Source: Pseudomonas antarctica
Lineage (GTDB): Bacteria; Pseudomonadota; Gammaproteobacteria; Pseudomonadales; Pseudomonadaceae
NCBI RefSeq assembly: GCF_001647715.1
Contig: NZ_CP015600.1
Coordinates: 558,001-622,000, forward strand
Direction of reading: 5' to 3'
DNA: 64,000 nucleotides
The notes beneath the pieces are model-generated. The model did not search any database. It was not told the origin of the DNA and saw only the letters and a program-made list of their open reading frames with translations. Position 1 is the stretch's first letter. Every line of letters begins with the position of its first letter. The position numbers and the translations under genes are program-made. Below are positions 46,316 to 56,132 of the stretch, piece after piece.

Positions 46316-48580
46316 ATGAGTGACATCCTCGCAGACAGCTTAGATGGCGTAGAACGCCGATCGCTGGCTGACTTCACCGAAAATGCCTACCTCAACTACT
46401 CCATGTACGTGATCATGGACCGTGCCTTGCCGCATATCGGCGACGGCCTGAAGCCGGTACAACGGCGCATTATCTACGCCATGAGTGAGTTGGGCCTGGA
46501 CGCTGATTCCAAGCACAAGAAGTCGGCGCGTACCGTCGGTGACGTGCTCGGTAAGTTCCACCCCCACGGCGACTCTGCGTGCTATGAAGCCATGGTGCTG
46601 ATGGCCCAGCCGTTCAGCTACCGCTACACCTTGGTGGACGGGCAAGGTAACTGGGGTGCGCCGGATGATCCCAAGTCTTTCGCTGCCATGCGTTATACCG
46701 AGGCGCGCCTGTCGCGTTATTCGGAAGTGCTGCTCAGCGAGTTGGGGCAGGGCACCGCTAACTGGGGGCCGAACTTCGACGGCACCCTGGACGAACCCCT
46801 GGTGTTGCCGGCGCGTTTGCCGAATATCCTGCTCAATGGCACCACCGGCATTGCGGTCGGCATGGCCACCGACGTGCCGCCGCACAACCTGCGTGAAGTG
46901 GCCACCGCCTGCGTGCGCTTGCTGGACGAGCCCAAAGCCACGGTCGAGCAACTCTGCGAGCATATCCAGGGCCCGGATTACCCGACCGAAGCGGAAATCA
47001 TCACACCGCGCGCCGACCTGCTGAAGATGTACGAGACCGGCAAGGGCTCGGTGCGCATGCGCGCGGTTTATCACATCGAAGATGGCGACATTATCGTCAC
47101 CGCGCTGCCGCATCAGGTGTCCGGTGCCAAGGTGCTGGAACAGATCGCTGCGCTGATGCAGGCCAAACCGTCGAAATTGCCGCAAGTTGCGGACCTGCGT
47201 GATGAGTCTGACCACGAAAACCCATGCCGCATCGTGATCATCCCGACCAATAGCCGCGTCGACCACGAAGTGCTGATGCAGCATCTGTTCGCCAGCACCG
47301 ACCTGGAGTCCAGCTACCGGGTCAACGTCAACATCATCGGCCTGGACGGCAAGCCGCAGCTGAAAAACCTGCGCAACCTGCTGGTGGAGTGGCTGGAGTT
47401 CCGCGTGCAGACCGTACGTCGCCGCCTGCAATTCCGTCTCGACAAGGTTGAGCGTCGCTTGCACCTGTTGGACGGTTTGCTGATTGCCTACCTCAACCTG
47501 GATGAAGTGATCCACATCATCCGTACTGCAGAGCACCCGAAAGCCGAGCTGATCGCGCGTTTCGAGCTGAGCGAGATCCAGGCCGACTACATCCTCGATA
47601 CCCGCTTGCGCCAATTGGCGCGACTGGAAGAAATGAAGCTGCGTGACGAGCAAGATGCACTGCTTAAAGAGCAAGCCAAGCTGCAAGCCCTGCTGGGCAG
47701 CGAAGCCAAACTCAAGAAGCTGGTGCGCAGTGAGCTGATCAAAGACGCCGAAACCTATGGTGATGATCGCCGCTCGCCAATCGTCGAGCGCGCTGAAGCC
47801 AAAGCTCTGACAGAAACCGAGCTGCTACCTAACGAGAAAATTACCGTCGTTCTGTCGGAAAAGGGTTGGGTTCGTTCCGCCAAAGGGCATGATATTGACG
47901 CCACCGGCCTCTCCTACAAGGCGGGTGATGGTTTCAAGACCGCTGCGGCCGGGCGTTCCAACCAGTTTGCGGTGTTTATCGACTCTACCGGGCGCAGTTA
48001 TTCGGTGCCGGCGCACACCTTGCCATCGGCACGGGGCCAGGGCGAGCCACTGACCGGGCGCCTCACGCCGCCACCGGGGGCGAATTTCGAGTGTGTGCTG
48101 CTGCCGGACGATGATTCGCTGTATGTGATCGCCTCCGATGCGGGTTACGGTTTTGTGGTCAAGGGCGAAGACCTGCAGGCCAAGAACAAGGCGGGCAAGG
48201 CATTGTTGAGCTTGCCCAACAACGCCAAGGTGATCCTGCCGCGCACCGTGGACGACCGCGAGAGCAACTGGCTGGCGTCGGTGACCACCGAGGGGCGTTT
48301 GCTGGTGTTCAAAATCAGCGACTTGCCGCAGTTGGGCAAAGGCAAGGGCAACAAGATAATCGGGATTCCCGGGGAGCGTGTGGCCAGTCGCGAAGAGTAC
48401 GTGACCGACATCGCCGTGATCCCGGAAGGTTCAACCCTGGTGCTCCAGGCCGGCAAGCGCACGCTGTCGTTGCGCCCTGACGACCTTGAACACTACAAGG
48501 GTGAGCGTGGCCGACGCGGCAACAAACTGCCGCGGGGTTTCCAGCGAGTGGATGCTTTGCTCGTGGAAACGCCTGTTTAA
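46316..48580 (+). CDS. parC: DNA topoisomerase IV subunit A
   Basis: ParC is the DNA-cutting subunit of topoisomerase IV. The 754-residue protein has the catalytic tyrosine Y127 in [11 protein letters not shown] and the quinolone-determining stretch [12 protein letters not shown] with Ser87 and Glu91, the fluoroquinolone-sensitive state at both positions. The C-terminal beta-pinwheel repeats (such as [18 protein letters not shown]) guide DNA. The ATG follows GATGAGG. A 10-bp inverted repeat lies 15 bases after the stop. Confidence 0.98.
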   Translation: MSDILADSLDGVERRSLADFTENAYLNYSMYVIMDRALPHIGDGLKPVQRRIIYAMSELGLDADSKHKKSARTVGDVLGKFHPHGDSACYEAMVLMAQPFSYRYTLVDGQGNWGAPDDPKSFAAMRYTEARLSRYSEVLLSELGQGTANWGPNFDGTLDEPLVLPARLPNILLNGTTGIAVGMATDVPPHNLREVATACVRLLDEPKATVEQLCEHIQGPDYPTEAEIITPRADLLKMYETGKGSVRMRAVYHIEDGDIIVTALPHQVSGAKVLEQIAALMQAKPSKLPQVADLRDESDHENPCRIVIIPTNSRVDHEVLMQHLFASTDLESSYRVNVNIIGLDGKPQLKNLRNLLVEWLEFRVQTVRRRLQFRLDKVERRLHLLDGLLIAYLNLDEVIHIIRTAEHPKAELIARFELSEIQADYILDTRLRQLARLEEMKLRDEQDALLKEQAKLQALLGSEAKLKKLVRSELIKDAETYGDDRRSPIVERAEAKALTETELLPNEKITVVLSEKGWVRSAKGHDIDATGLSYKAGDGFKTAAAGRSNQFAVFIDSTGRSYSVPAHTLPSARGQGEPLTGRLTPPPGANFECVLLPDDDSLYVIASDAGYGFVVKGEDLQAKNKAGKALLSLPNNAKVILPRTVDDRESNWLASVTTEGRLLVFKISDLPQLGKGKGNKIIGIPGERVASREEYVTDIAVIPEGSTLVLQAGKRTLSLRPDDLEHYKGERGRRGNKLPRGFQRVDALLVETPV

Positions 48581-48595
48581 CGCCGATTAGAGCCC

Positions 48596-48623
48596 TCGAT
48601 CTACGATTTAACGCGTAGATCGA
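48596..48623. repeat. Perfect inverted repeat after parC
   Basis: TCGATCTACG and CGTAGATCGA form a 10-bp perfect stem with an 8-base loop. No T tract follows (CGCTTTGG), so it may be a weak terminator, an mRNA-stabilising hairpin, or a regulator site for the PqiC-type gene. Confidence 0.6.
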
Positions 48624-48753
48624 CGCTTTGGCGCTGGAGTCAGGGCGCATATTCACGGATGATATGGCCTTTCCAGCGCCGGCGTGGCCGAGCGTGTTTA
48701 GGTTATTTTTAGTATTACATTGTGGTTCGCCTTGTGGCAGCCACCTGGATGGG

Positions 48754-49464
48754 ATGATGACTGCTCCACGCCTTCCTTTAATTTTGATGCTCGCTGGCCT
48801 TTTGGGGCTGGCGGGCTGCAGCACACACCAGCCTGTGTCGCTGTACCAGCTGGACAGCGGAAGTCCGGCTCAGCCCGCTCAAACGGCGGGTATGGCCGTA
48901 TTGCTTGGCCCGGTCGTCGTTGCCGATTACCTGCAACGTGAAACCCTGCTGCAACGTCAGAACGACGGCAGCCTGCAAGGTTCCACAGATGGTCGTTGGG
49001 CGGGCAGTTTGTCGTCCGATATCAACCAACTGATGCTGCGCCAGGTTGCAGGCCATCTCGACAGCCAGCGCGTGGTGCTTGCACCGGCGCCAACCGGCTT
49101 CACACCGGATGTGCAGGTGTTGCTGACGATTACGCGGCTCGACTCGGGGGCCTCGCAGCCGGCGATCCTGGATGCGCAGTGGCGTTTGATCGACCGTCGT
49201 GGGCAAGTGCGCGATAACCGCATCGTGCATCTGCAGGAAGAGCACACCGGCACCACCGCGTCCCAGGTTCAGGCCCAGGGCGTGCTGTTGCAGCATTTGG
49301 CGCAGCAGTTGTCGGTGGCGCTCAAGCCGCTGGCTAATCAGCCGCCGGTTGCCGAGGCACCGCGTAAGCAGGCCCCGGCTCAGGCCAAACCGGCAGTGCC
49401 GGGAAAGCCGAAGATGCCGATGGCAACGCCGATTCGTACGGATATGGAAGTGTTCAGGTTCTGA
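48754..49464 (+). CDS. PqiC-family ABC-type transport auxiliary lipoprotein
   Basis: This 236-residue lipoprotein has a leader ending in the lipobox LAGC. The mature domain is of the PqiC/YmbA (DUF330) type: QPVSLYQLDSG, MAVLLGPVVVADYLQRETLL and the strand-rich middle are typical. PqiC helps the PqiAB/MCE system carry lipids between membranes. No pqiA or pqiB lies next to it, so its partner is coded elsewhere. The C-terminal 40 residues are rich in Pro, Ala and Lys. Two adjacent ATG codons (48754, 48757) are possible starts. It ends just before a strong terminator. Confidence 0.85.
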   Translation: MMTAPRLPLILMLAGLLGLAGCSTHQPVSLYQLDSGSPAQPAQTAGMAVLLGPVVVADYLQRETLLQRQNDGSLQGSTDGRWAGSLSSDINQLMLRQVAGHLDSQRVVLAPAPTGFTPDVQVLLTITRLDSGASQPAILDAQWRLIDRRGQVRDNRIVHLQEEHTGTTASQVQAQGVLLQHLAQQLSVALKPLANQPPVAEAPRKQAPAQAKPAVPGKPKMPMATPIRTDMEVFRF

Positions 49465-49486
49465 CCTGAAACCGACCCACAAAAAA

Positions 49487-49513
49487 GGCCCGCTGACTCA
49501 GCGGGCCTTTTTT
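49487..49513. terminator. Rho-independent terminator, bidirectional
   Basis: GGCCCGCT and AGCGGGCC pair around GACTC, flanked by AAAAAA and TTTTTT. It serves the PqiC-type gene and could also stop transcription from the convergent AhpA-type gene, although a REPIN lies in between. Confidence 0.92.
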
Positions 49514-49546
49514 GTGTCTGCGATTCGAAGCTTGGCACAGACCAAA

Positions 49547-49636
49547 TGTGGGAGGGGGCTTGCTCCCGAAAGCGGTGGGTCAGCCAATGCATGTGCTCAC
49601 TGACACTCTGCTATCGGGAGCAAGCCCCCTCCCACA
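49547..49636. repeat. REPIN-type inverted repeat, GGGGCTTGCTCCCGA class
   Basis: GTGGGAGGGGGCTTGCTCCC and its inverse enclose about 45 bases between the convergent PqiC-type and AhpA-type genes. This is the only copy of this class in the window. Confidence 0.92.
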
Positions 49637-49654
49637 TTGATCCATCGGTGTTGT

Positions 49655-51190
49655 TTAGGGCTTGGTACGGGTCTCATGCATCCGCGCCAACTGGCGCTCA
49701 AGCATCGACGGGTACGGTTCCATCAACCGCTCCACACAGCTTGCGCCTTCAGGACTGGCAATCGGGCGGATACGTGCGCGCTGGCGGATCAGTGCATCTT
49801 CGCTGATCTTGCGCTCCACCAGCAGCAGGTTGCGGCTGTGTTGAGACAAGGCCAGTGCATCCTGGGCAATTTCGGTCAGCAGCAGGTCGATCTGGCTCAT
49901 GCCGAACAGATCGTCACCCACCGTCAGGCCCAATTGCAATTGCAACGTGATGCCACTGTCCGCGACTTCCATCTGCAGGGCATGGCCCAGGGCGCGCAGC
50001 AGTTCGCCGCAGCAGATGGCGTTGGTCAGGTAGTCTTCGCCGCTGTCTTCGCTGTGGAACAGCATCAGCGTACTGCCATCATTCAGGGTGTGCAGTTCGC
50101 TCTGATAAAGCGAAGCGGCCTGGTCGAGGCAGTCGCGGTAGCGTTCCAGCAATTCCGTCAGGCGGGCGCGGGGCAGGCGGCGCAGTTGGTCCTGGGCACC
50201 GAGTTGCACAGCCAATACGGCGCTGTGCTGCGGTTCAGTGTTTTTCACCGGCTCAGGCTTTGGGGCGACAGCGGGTGCGGCGGCCGAGGTGTCGCGCAGG
50301 TCGGAGAACGGATCTTCATCATCCAGTTCATCCTCTTCGGCCTTGATCACCTGGCGTGTGGCAGGCTTGAGACCGGCCACCGGTGCACTTTCGTCAAAGT
50401 CTGGATCGCGCAGGTCGCGCACTTCAAACTCGGGCTCGTCGTCGTAATCGGTGTCGTCGTATTCAGGCTCGGGTTCAGCCTTTGGCACGATGACAGGTTC
50501 CGGGGCGAAGCTGGCGTGAAGCTGGCGGGCGAGGTCGCCGATCTCATCCTGGCGGTCGGTGGCCGGGGTGTGTTCGTCGATGTCGCGCAGCCAGATGCGC
50601 AGTTGCATCAGCGGCGTGGAGATGTGCCGACCCAGGCGCAGGCTCAAGGCCAGGGCCAATGCCAGCAGGATCGCGCTGAGAATGCCCATGCTTTGCAGGC
50701 TGATGGTCATCGGCTGCTGGAATTGCTGCATGTCGAGGCTGATACGCAGTTGGCCCGCTTTCACGTCCTGAAACGTGATATTGCTCTGATACAGGCCTTC
50801 GGCTTCACCTAGCAGGCCGTTTTTCGGGCGCTGCCCGGCTTCGGCCATGATCCGGTTGTCCACGCTATAGATAGCAGCGTGAGCCACCAGCGGGTTCTTG
50901 GTCAGGTTATTGAGCAGCACGTTGAGGCTGAGGATGTCGTTGGACACCAGCAACTCAGTCGCCGATGTGGCGGTCTGGGTGGTCAAGCTTTCGCCCAGGG
51001 CGTCGGCTTGCTCGTGCATGGCCTGCTTGAACTGCAAACCCATCACGCAGGCGTAGATCACCAAGGCCAGAGCGACCAGGATCACGTTATGGCTGGCGAT
51101 GCGTAATGCGATCGGTACACGGCGGTGGCGCAGTGCCCGGAAGATCAGCAGGAAGAAGTTATCGGTTTTTACTGGCGTGGGCCGGTTCAC
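49655..51190 (-). CDS. AhpA/YtjB-family membrane protein with HAMP and cyclase-like C-terminal domain
   Basis: This 511-residue inner membrane protein uses a GTG start. TM1 lies at about 33-52, a periplasmic sensor-like loop to about 165, TM2 at about 166-187, then a HAMP-like region (STPLMQLRIWLRDIDE ... RQDEIGDLARQL). This N-terminal part matches the AhpA/YtjB (Smp) family, and E. coli ytjB is also divergent from serB. Here a very acidic, probably disordered linker (231-300) and a further domain (324-480) follow. That domain resembles a degenerate class III nucleotidyl cyclase: LHTLNDGSTLMLFH, then LQLQLGLTVGDDLFG, then LLTEIAQDALALSQ. The usual metal Asp residues are not clear. Function unknown. 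Confidence 0.8.
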   Translation of the reverse strand: MNRPTPVKTDNFFLLIFRALRHRRVPIALRIASHNVILVALALVIYACVMGLQFKQAMHEQADALGESLTTQTATSATELLVSNDILSLNVLLNNLTKNPLVAHAAIYSVDNRIMAEAGQRPKNGLLGEAEGLYQSNITFQDVKAGQLRISLDMQQFQQPMTISLQSMGILSAILLALALALSLRLGRHISTPLMQLRIWLRDIDEHTPATDRQDEIGDLARQLHASFAPEPVIVPKAEPEPEYDDTDYDDEPEFEVRDLRDPDFDESAPVAGLKPATRQVIKAEEDELDDEDPFSDLRDTSAAAPAVAPKPEPVKNTEPQHSAVLAVQLGAQDQLRRLPRARLTELLERYRDCLDQAASLYQSELHTLNDGSTLMLFHSEDSGEDYLTNAICCGELLRALGHALQMEVADSGITLQLQLGLTVGDDLFGMSQIDLLLTEIAQDALALSQHSRNLLLVERKISEDALIRQRARIRPIASPEGASCVERLMEPYPSMLERQLARMHETRTKP

Positions 51191-51323
51191 TTGCGCTCGG
51201 CTCTTGGTCCGTGAAGTTGACGCGCAGTATAGCGACAGGCCTAGAACCGGCAAAGCGCTGCCTGTGCCCGATGGTCACTGAAAGTGGGTAGAATGCGGTT
51301 TTTTTCCAGCCTGGGGGTGCGCT

Positions 51324-52538
51324 TTGCGCGAAATTGTCCTGATAAATATCACAGGTGAAGACCGCCCGGGTCTCACCGCAGCCATTACCGGTGTTCTGGC
51401 CCAGGGTGGTGTGAGCATTCTCGACATCGGCCAGGCGGTGATCCACGACACCTTGTCGTTCGGGATTCTCGTGGAAATCCCGAGCACTGAACAGGCGTCT
51501 TCTGTACTCAAGGACATCCTGTTTACGGCGTATAAGCTGGATCAACAGGTGCGTTTCACCCCGGTCTCCGAAGCGGACTACCAACACTGGGTCGACGGCC
51601 AGGGCAAAAAGCGCCACATCGTGACCTTGCTGACTCGCAAGGTGACGGCCGAGCAATTGCAGCGTGTCAGCTCAATCACCGCGCAGTACGGTCTGAATAT
51701 CGACCATATCGACCGTTTGTCGGGTCGCATGCCATTGGACACGCCGGCCGACAAGGGCAAGGGCTGTATCGAGTTCTCCGTGCGCGGCGAGCCGGCTGAT
51801 CCCCAAGCCCTGCGCGCCGAGTTCCTGAGCGTGGCCCAGGAGCTGAATGTTGATATCGCCTTCCAGGAAGATTCGCTGTTCCGCCGTAACCGCCGCCTGG
51901 CGGTGTTCGATATGGACTCGACCCTGATCGAAGCCGAAGTCATCGACGAGTTGGCCAAGGCTGCCGGCGTGGGCGAGCAGGTGTCCGCCATCACCGAACG
52001 CGCAATGGCCGGCGAGTTGGACTTTCGCGCGAGCTTCAAGGAGCGCCTGGCATTGCTCAAGGGCCTGGATGTCAGCGTGCTGGACTCCATCGGTGCTTCG
52101 CTGCGCCTGACCGAAGGCGCCGAAACCCTGTTCGCCGAACTCAAGCGCCTGGGCTACAAGACCGCAATCCTGTCGGGCGGTTTTACCTACTTCGCCAAGC
52201 AGTTGCAGGCCAAGCTGGGCATCGACTATGTGTTCGCCAACGAGCTGGAAGTGGTGGATGGCAAGGTGACCGGCGTGGCCGTCGAGCCGATTGTCGACGC
52301 TCAGCGTAAGGCGGATCTGCTGAAGGAATTGGCCCACAAGGAAGGTTTGCGTCTGGAACAGACCATTGCAGTCGGTGACGGCGCCAATGACTTGCCGATG
52401 CTGGCGATTGCCGGCTTGGGTGTGGCGTTCCGCGCCAAGCCGCTGGTCAAGCAATCGGCCAAGCAGGCGATTTCGACCTTGGGGCTGGATGGCGTGCTGT
52501 ACCTGCTGGGCCTGCGTGACCGCGACGGTCAGCTGTAA
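51324..52538 (+). CDS. serB: Phosphoserine phosphatase
   Basis: SerB makes L-serine from O-phosphoserine, the last step of serine synthesis. The 404-residue protein is the long form with two N-terminal ACT domains (REIVLINITGEDRPGLTAAI at the start, HIVTLLTRKVTAEQLQRVSS as the second), probably for serine sensing. The C-terminal HAD domain has VFDMDSTLIEAEVIDELAK (DxDST nucleophile), LSGGFTYFA, and VGDGANDLPML. The TTG start follows GGGGGTG; TAGAAT at 51289 may be its -10 box. It is divergent from the AhpA-type gene. Confidence 0.97.
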   Translation: MREIVLINITGEDRPGLTAAITGVLAQGGVSILDIGQAVIHDTLSFGILVEIPSTEQASSVLKDILFTAYKLDQQVRFTPVSEADYQHWVDGQGKKRHIVTLLTRKVTAEQLQRVSSITAQYGLNIDHIDRLSGRMPLDTPADKGKGCIEFSVRGEPADPQALRAEFLSVAQELNVDIAFQEDSLFRRNRRLAVFDMDSTLIEAEVIDELAKAAGVGEQVSAITERAMAGELDFRASFKERLALLKGLDVSVLDSIGASLRLTEGAETLFAELKRLGYKTAILSGGFTYFAKQLQAKLGIDYVFANELEVVDGKVTGVAVEPIVDAQRKADLLKELAHKEGLRLEQTIAVGDGANDLPMLAIAGLGVAFRAKPLVKQSAKQAISTLGLDGVLYLLGLRDRDGQL

Positions 52539-52567
52539 GCAGAAATAACTGAAGCACCCTGGTCAAA

Positions 52568-52655
52568 GTGGGAGCGGGCTTGCTCGCGAATTTGGTAGAT
52601 CAGTCGGTATCTCTATTGACTGTCACACCGCATTCGCGAGCAAGCCCGCTCCCAC
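52568..52655. repeat. REPIN-type inverted repeat, GGGCTTGCTCGCGAA class
   Basis: GTGGGAGCGGGCTTGCTCG and its inverse enclose about 42 bases between the convergent serB and psd genes. Confidence 0.92.
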
Positions 52656-52680
52656 ATTTTGATCTTCAATCGGCTTTGAA

Positions 52681-53541
52681 TCAGGCCTTCGGCAGTGCGA
52701 TGCCCTGGCCCATCTGCACAGGCGTACCCGCCACCAGCTCTTCTGCCCACTTCACCTGATCCGGCCCGAACAGCACGATCGCGGTCGAACCCAGCTTGAA
52801 GCGACCCAGTTCCGCTCCTTTTTCCAAGTGAATCGGCGCGCGGGCGGCTTCGTCGTAGCGGAAGGTTTTCAGCTCGCGCTTCGGCGGCGTAACCAACCCG
52901 GCCCATACCGTTTCAATCGACGCAACGATCATTGCACCGACCAACACCACCGCCATTGGGCCGCGTTCGGTGTCGAACAGGCAGACAACACGCTCGTTAC
53001 GTGCAAACAGCTCAGGCACGTTTTCGGCGGTGGTCTGGTTTACCGAGAAAATCCGCCCAGGCACGTAGACCATCTCGCGCAGGGTGCCGGCCAGCGGCAT
53101 GTGCACGCGGTGGTAGTCCTTCGGCGACAGGTAGATGGTGGCGAAATCACCGCCCATAAACGGCGCAGCGAGTGCCGCGTCGCCGCCCAGCAGTTCCAGC
53201 ACGCTGAAGCTGTGGCCCTTGGCCTGGAATACGCGGCCGTGTTCAATCGGGCCAAGCTGGCTGACGGCACCGTCAGCCGGGCTCAGTACCGCACCTGGGG
53301 TTTGGTCCAGCGGGCGGGCGCCGTCTTTCAATGCACGGGTGAAGAAAGCGTTGAAATGCTCGTAGGCGGTCAGGTCTTCAACCAGCGCCTGGGACATGTC
53401 CACTTGGTAGCGCTTGGCGAACCAACTGGTGAAGGCGTTCTTGAACCAGCGCACGCGGCACTCGGCAACGCAGCCGGCCAGGCGCGACAGCAAGTGGTGC
53501 GGCAGCAAGTATTGGCTGAGGATAAACAACTGCTTTTTCAT
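52681..53541 (-). CDS. psd: Phosphatidylserine decarboxylase proenzyme
   Basis: Psd turns phosphatidylserine into phosphatidylethanolamine at the inner membrane. The 286-residue proenzyme cuts itself within LGST (residues 250-253), with Ser252 becoming the pyruvoyl cofactor. The supporting residues D90 (SPADGAVSQ) and H147 (YHRVHMPL) are present. It lies 16 bases downstream of rhdA on the same strand, so the two are probably co-transcribed as in P. aeruginosa (PA4957, PA4956). Confidence 0.97.
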   Translation of the reverse strand: MKKQLFILSQYLLPHHLLSRLAGCVAECRVRWFKNAFTSWFAKRYQVDMSQALVEDLTAYEHFNAFFTRALKDGARPLDQTPGAVLSPADGAVSQLGPIEHGRVFQAKGHSFSVLELLGGDAALAAPFMGGDFATIYLSPKDYHRVHMPLAGTLREMVYVPGRIFSVNQTTAENVPELFARNERVVCLFDTERGPMAVVLVGAMIVASIETVWAGLVTPPKRELKTFRYDEAARAPIHLEKGAELGRFKLGSTAIVLFGPDQVKWAEELVAGTPVQMGQGIALPKA

Positions 53542-53557
53542 TAAGTGTCCTTAAACC

Positions 53558-54373
53558 TTAAATCTCAACGGGGGTGTCGGGGTGGTTGCCCCATTCGCCC
53601 CAGGAACCGGCATAACCTTTGACTCGCGGATAACCGAGCGCCTTGGCCACCAGGTAGGTGAAGCCAGAGCGGTGGTGAGTCTGGCAGTGGGTGATGATTT
53701 CTTTGTCTTTGGTCAGGCCGAGGTCTTCGAGGATTTGCGGCATGTCGCGGCGGATACGCAGGTTGCGCGCCTTGTCCATGCCGGCGGTCCATTCGAAGTT
53801 CACCGCGCCGGGGATGTGACCCCCTTTGGCGGCGAGGACCTTTTCACCGGAATACTCCAGCGGGCCGCGTGCGTCCCAGATACCCAGGTCGGCTGCGCCG
53901 AGGCGGCTTTGCAGGTATTCGCGCGTGGCCGTGGGGCCTTCGTGCAAGGTCAGGCTGACCGGGCCACCGACAGGGGCCGGTACCTCGGTGGATACCGGGT
54001 GTTGGCCGTCCAGCCACGCCAGCAGGCCGCCGTCCAGGTAGTGGTATTTCTGGTGTCCGATCACGTCGAGCAGCCAGATAAAACGCCCGGCCCAGCCGCC
54101 GCCTTCGTCGTCGTAGACCACGTAGGTGGCATCCGGGGTGTGCCCCAGTTCGCCGAACAGTTTTTCCAGGTCGGCCTTGTTCGGCAGCAAACCCGGCGCG
54201 GGCGGTTGGCCCAGTTGGGTGCGCTTGGGGTCAACGAAATGCGCGCCGGGGATATGCCCTTCGGCGTAGCGGGCGGCACTGGTGAGGTCCACCAGAATCA
54301 GGTGTTCGGCATCCAGTTGACCGAGCAGGTCGCTGGATTCGATCACCAGCGGCAAGCCAGAGAAGTCAGGCAT
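53558..54373 (-). CDS. rhdA: Thiosulfate sulfurtransferase (rhodanese)
   Basis: RhdA moves sulfane sulfur from thiosulfate to cyanide and can help detoxify HCN. The 271-residue protein has two rhodanese domains: an inactive N-terminal one and a C-terminal one with the active loop HCQTHHRSG and Cys230. This six-residue loop is the RhdA form seen in Azotobacter and Pseudomonas. The ATG at 54373 follows AGGAG by about 8 bases; the longer in-frame start has no ribosome site. Confidence 0.96.
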   Translation of the reverse strand: MPDFSGLPLVIESSDLLGQLDAEHLILVDLTSAARYAEGHIPGAHFVDPKRTQLGQPPAPGLLPNKADLEKLFGELGHTPDATYVVYDDEGGGWAGRFIWLLDVIGHQKYHYLDGGLLAWLDGQHPVSTEVPAPVGGPVSLTLHEGPTATREYLQSRLGAADLGIWDARGPLEYSGEKVLAAKGGHIPGAVNFEWTAGMDKARNLRIRRDMPQILEDLGLTKDKEIITHCQTHHRSGFTYLVAKALGYPRVKGYAGSWGEWGNHPDTPVEI

Positions 54374-54430
54374 GTGAGGTCTCCTGGGCACAAATGTTGG
54401 CGATAAAGGAGGGCGATTGTAGCGCAAGCA

Positions 54431-55966
54431 TCAGGCGCTGCGGTTGGTAAAGCTGTGCAGCGCTTTCTCGATGCATTGGGCGGTTTTGCCGAATGCCTGC
54501 ACGGTGGTTTCCGAGAAGGGGCCGCCGCCCTGGTCGGCGACCATCAGCATCACCACGCGACCGTTACAGCTCAGGGAGCGCAACAGCAGGTGTTCGCCGG
54601 TAAACAGGCGACGCAGGACTGGCGGTAACAGCGCGGAAAACTGCGCGTGATTGTCCGGCGTGAGGCGCACCTGGGCGGGCTTTTCCAGCAGGCGCTGCAG
54701 CAGCGTGCTGTTGACCACATCCAGGCTCAGGCTCGCGGCGTCCCTGGGCAAACCGTCGGCTTGATGCACGCGCAAGGTGCTCAGGGCGCGGTCCGCCATA
54801 AACAGCAACACCCGTTGCATGCCGCTGGCGACCAGGGCTTCTTTGGCGCACGTAGTCAGGTGCATGGCGTTGGCAAAGCGGCTCGGCTCGACCAGCAATT
54901 CGGTACAGCGCTTGCGCCACACGGCCAATGCTTCGGCGGTGGGCGGCGGTGCAGGCAACAAGCCGCGATGAATTTTCTGTACATGCCACGGCCAGATCAG
55001 CGACAGCGCCGGGTGCCAAAGATCGGGCATCAGGGTGGTGCGGGCGCTGGCCACCGCTTGCTGGTGAACCTGCTGCTGCACGTCACTCAACGGCTCCTGC
55101 AAGTACAGCGCGGTGAGGTATTGCCAGCGCTCGGCGTGCGGGCAGGTCCACGATTCCTGGGCCGACATCGCCAGGCCGTTGGCCAGCAGCACGGTGTTCG
55201 CCGGCTGGTTGAGCCAGCGGCGCAGGTTGGGTTCGGCATCCAGTAATTGCTGCTGGCGCAGCGCGTCATCTTCACGGGCGATGTGCAGCGCCTTGACCAG
55301 CAAGCGCTGCTCGGTCAGCAGCAGGTTATAGCCCTGGGAGACCCAGATCGGCAGGTGCCAGGCTTCGGTCAAGCCGAGGCACAAGTCCAGCAGGCGCACA
55401 CCGAACAGCTCCCGCTCGACCTTGTAAGCCGACTGGCCTTTATGGATAACCCGCAGTTCCCATTCTTCCAGGAGCTTGGGATACGCGACGGCCAATGGCC
55501 ATAGCGGGGACAGAAACAGCAGGCTGCCCCAGTGGATGTCTTGCCACAAACGCGCCAGGCGGCTGGCGAACAAACCGCTGGCTTGCTGGGACGCGTGTTG
55601 GCTCACCAGCAGCAGTTGGCGCAGGGCCAAGGGGATTTCATTGGCTGGAACCGAGGGCAGTCGCGCCAGCAGTTCTTCGGCGCGTTTCAAACCGAGACGG
55701 TTAAGCGCCACTTCGAGGTTTTCCGCCGGTTCCGCCATGCTGTTGTGCGTATGGCTGTTGGCCTCGCGCATCACGCTGAGCACCAGCGCCGGGCTGTTTT
55801 GCATCAGCTCGGCAATGTCTCGCAATGAGCTGCGGCTGTCGCGAATGGCTTTGCACACGCGCTCGTGACTGGCCTGAGGCACGGGCAGCGGCACGTCGTC
55901 CAGACGCTTTATCCAAGCGGCGAGTGTGGTGGGTTTTGCAGTGGGTACTGTCGTTTCATTTGCCAT
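54431..55966 (-). CDS. HDOD-domain protein
   Basis: This 511-residue cytoplasmic protein has an N-terminal HDOD domain (about residues 25-220), with VPQASHERVCKAIRDSRSSL and DIAELMQNSPALVLSVMREA, which lacks the metal-binding HD pair, as usual for HDOD. The C-terminal part may form a GAF-like fold but shows no motif I can name. HDOD proteins of pseudomonads act in signalling and motility. This one lies divergent from motAB and upstream of rhdA. Upstream GTG and TTG codons give slightly longer alternatives; no start has a good ribosome site. Confidence 0.85.
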   Translation of the reverse strand: MANETTVPTAKPTTLAAWIKRLDDVPLPVPQASHERVCKAIRDSRSSLRDIAELMQNSPALVLSVMREANSHTHNSMAEPAENLEVALNRLGLKRAEELLARLPSVPANEIPLALRQLLLVSQHASQQASGLFASRLARLWQDIHWGSLLFLSPLWPLAVAYPKLLEEWELRVIHKGQSAYKVERELFGVRLLDLCLGLTEAWHLPIWVSQGYNLLLTEQRLLVKALHIAREDDALRQQQLLDAEPNLRRWLNQPANTVLLANGLAMSAQESWTCPHAERWQYLTALYLQEPLSDVQQQVHQQAVASARTTLMPDLWHPALSLIWPWHVQKIHRGLLPAPPPTAEALAVWRKRCTELLVEPSRFANAMHLTTCAKEALVASGMQRVLLFMADRALSTLRVHQADGLPRDAASLSLDVVNSTLLQRLLEKPAQVRLTPDNHAQFSALLPPVLRRLFTGEHLLLRSLSCNGRVVMLMVADQGGGPFSETTVQAFGKTAQCIEKALHSFTNRSA

Positions 55967-56016
55967 GATTGGGGCGCGATCATCACTTGCGTTCAACACG
56001 CCCGGAACGGGCCGAA

Positions 56017-56044
56017 TTGGCTTTTCGCCTTAACGGGCTATAGT
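56017..56044 (+). promoter_or_regulatory. Candidate motAB promoter
   Basis: TTGGCT and TATAGT lie 16 bases apart, ending 88 bases before the motA ATG. It resembles a sigma-70 promoter, not the sigma-28 type. Confidence 0.45.
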
Positions 56045-56132
56045 CTGGCGCAGTTTTGCCGATAAGTAGAACAAGAGTTTTCGGCTGCACTCAATATGTC
56101 CATGAACCCGACGGCGCAAGTACCAATCCCCT

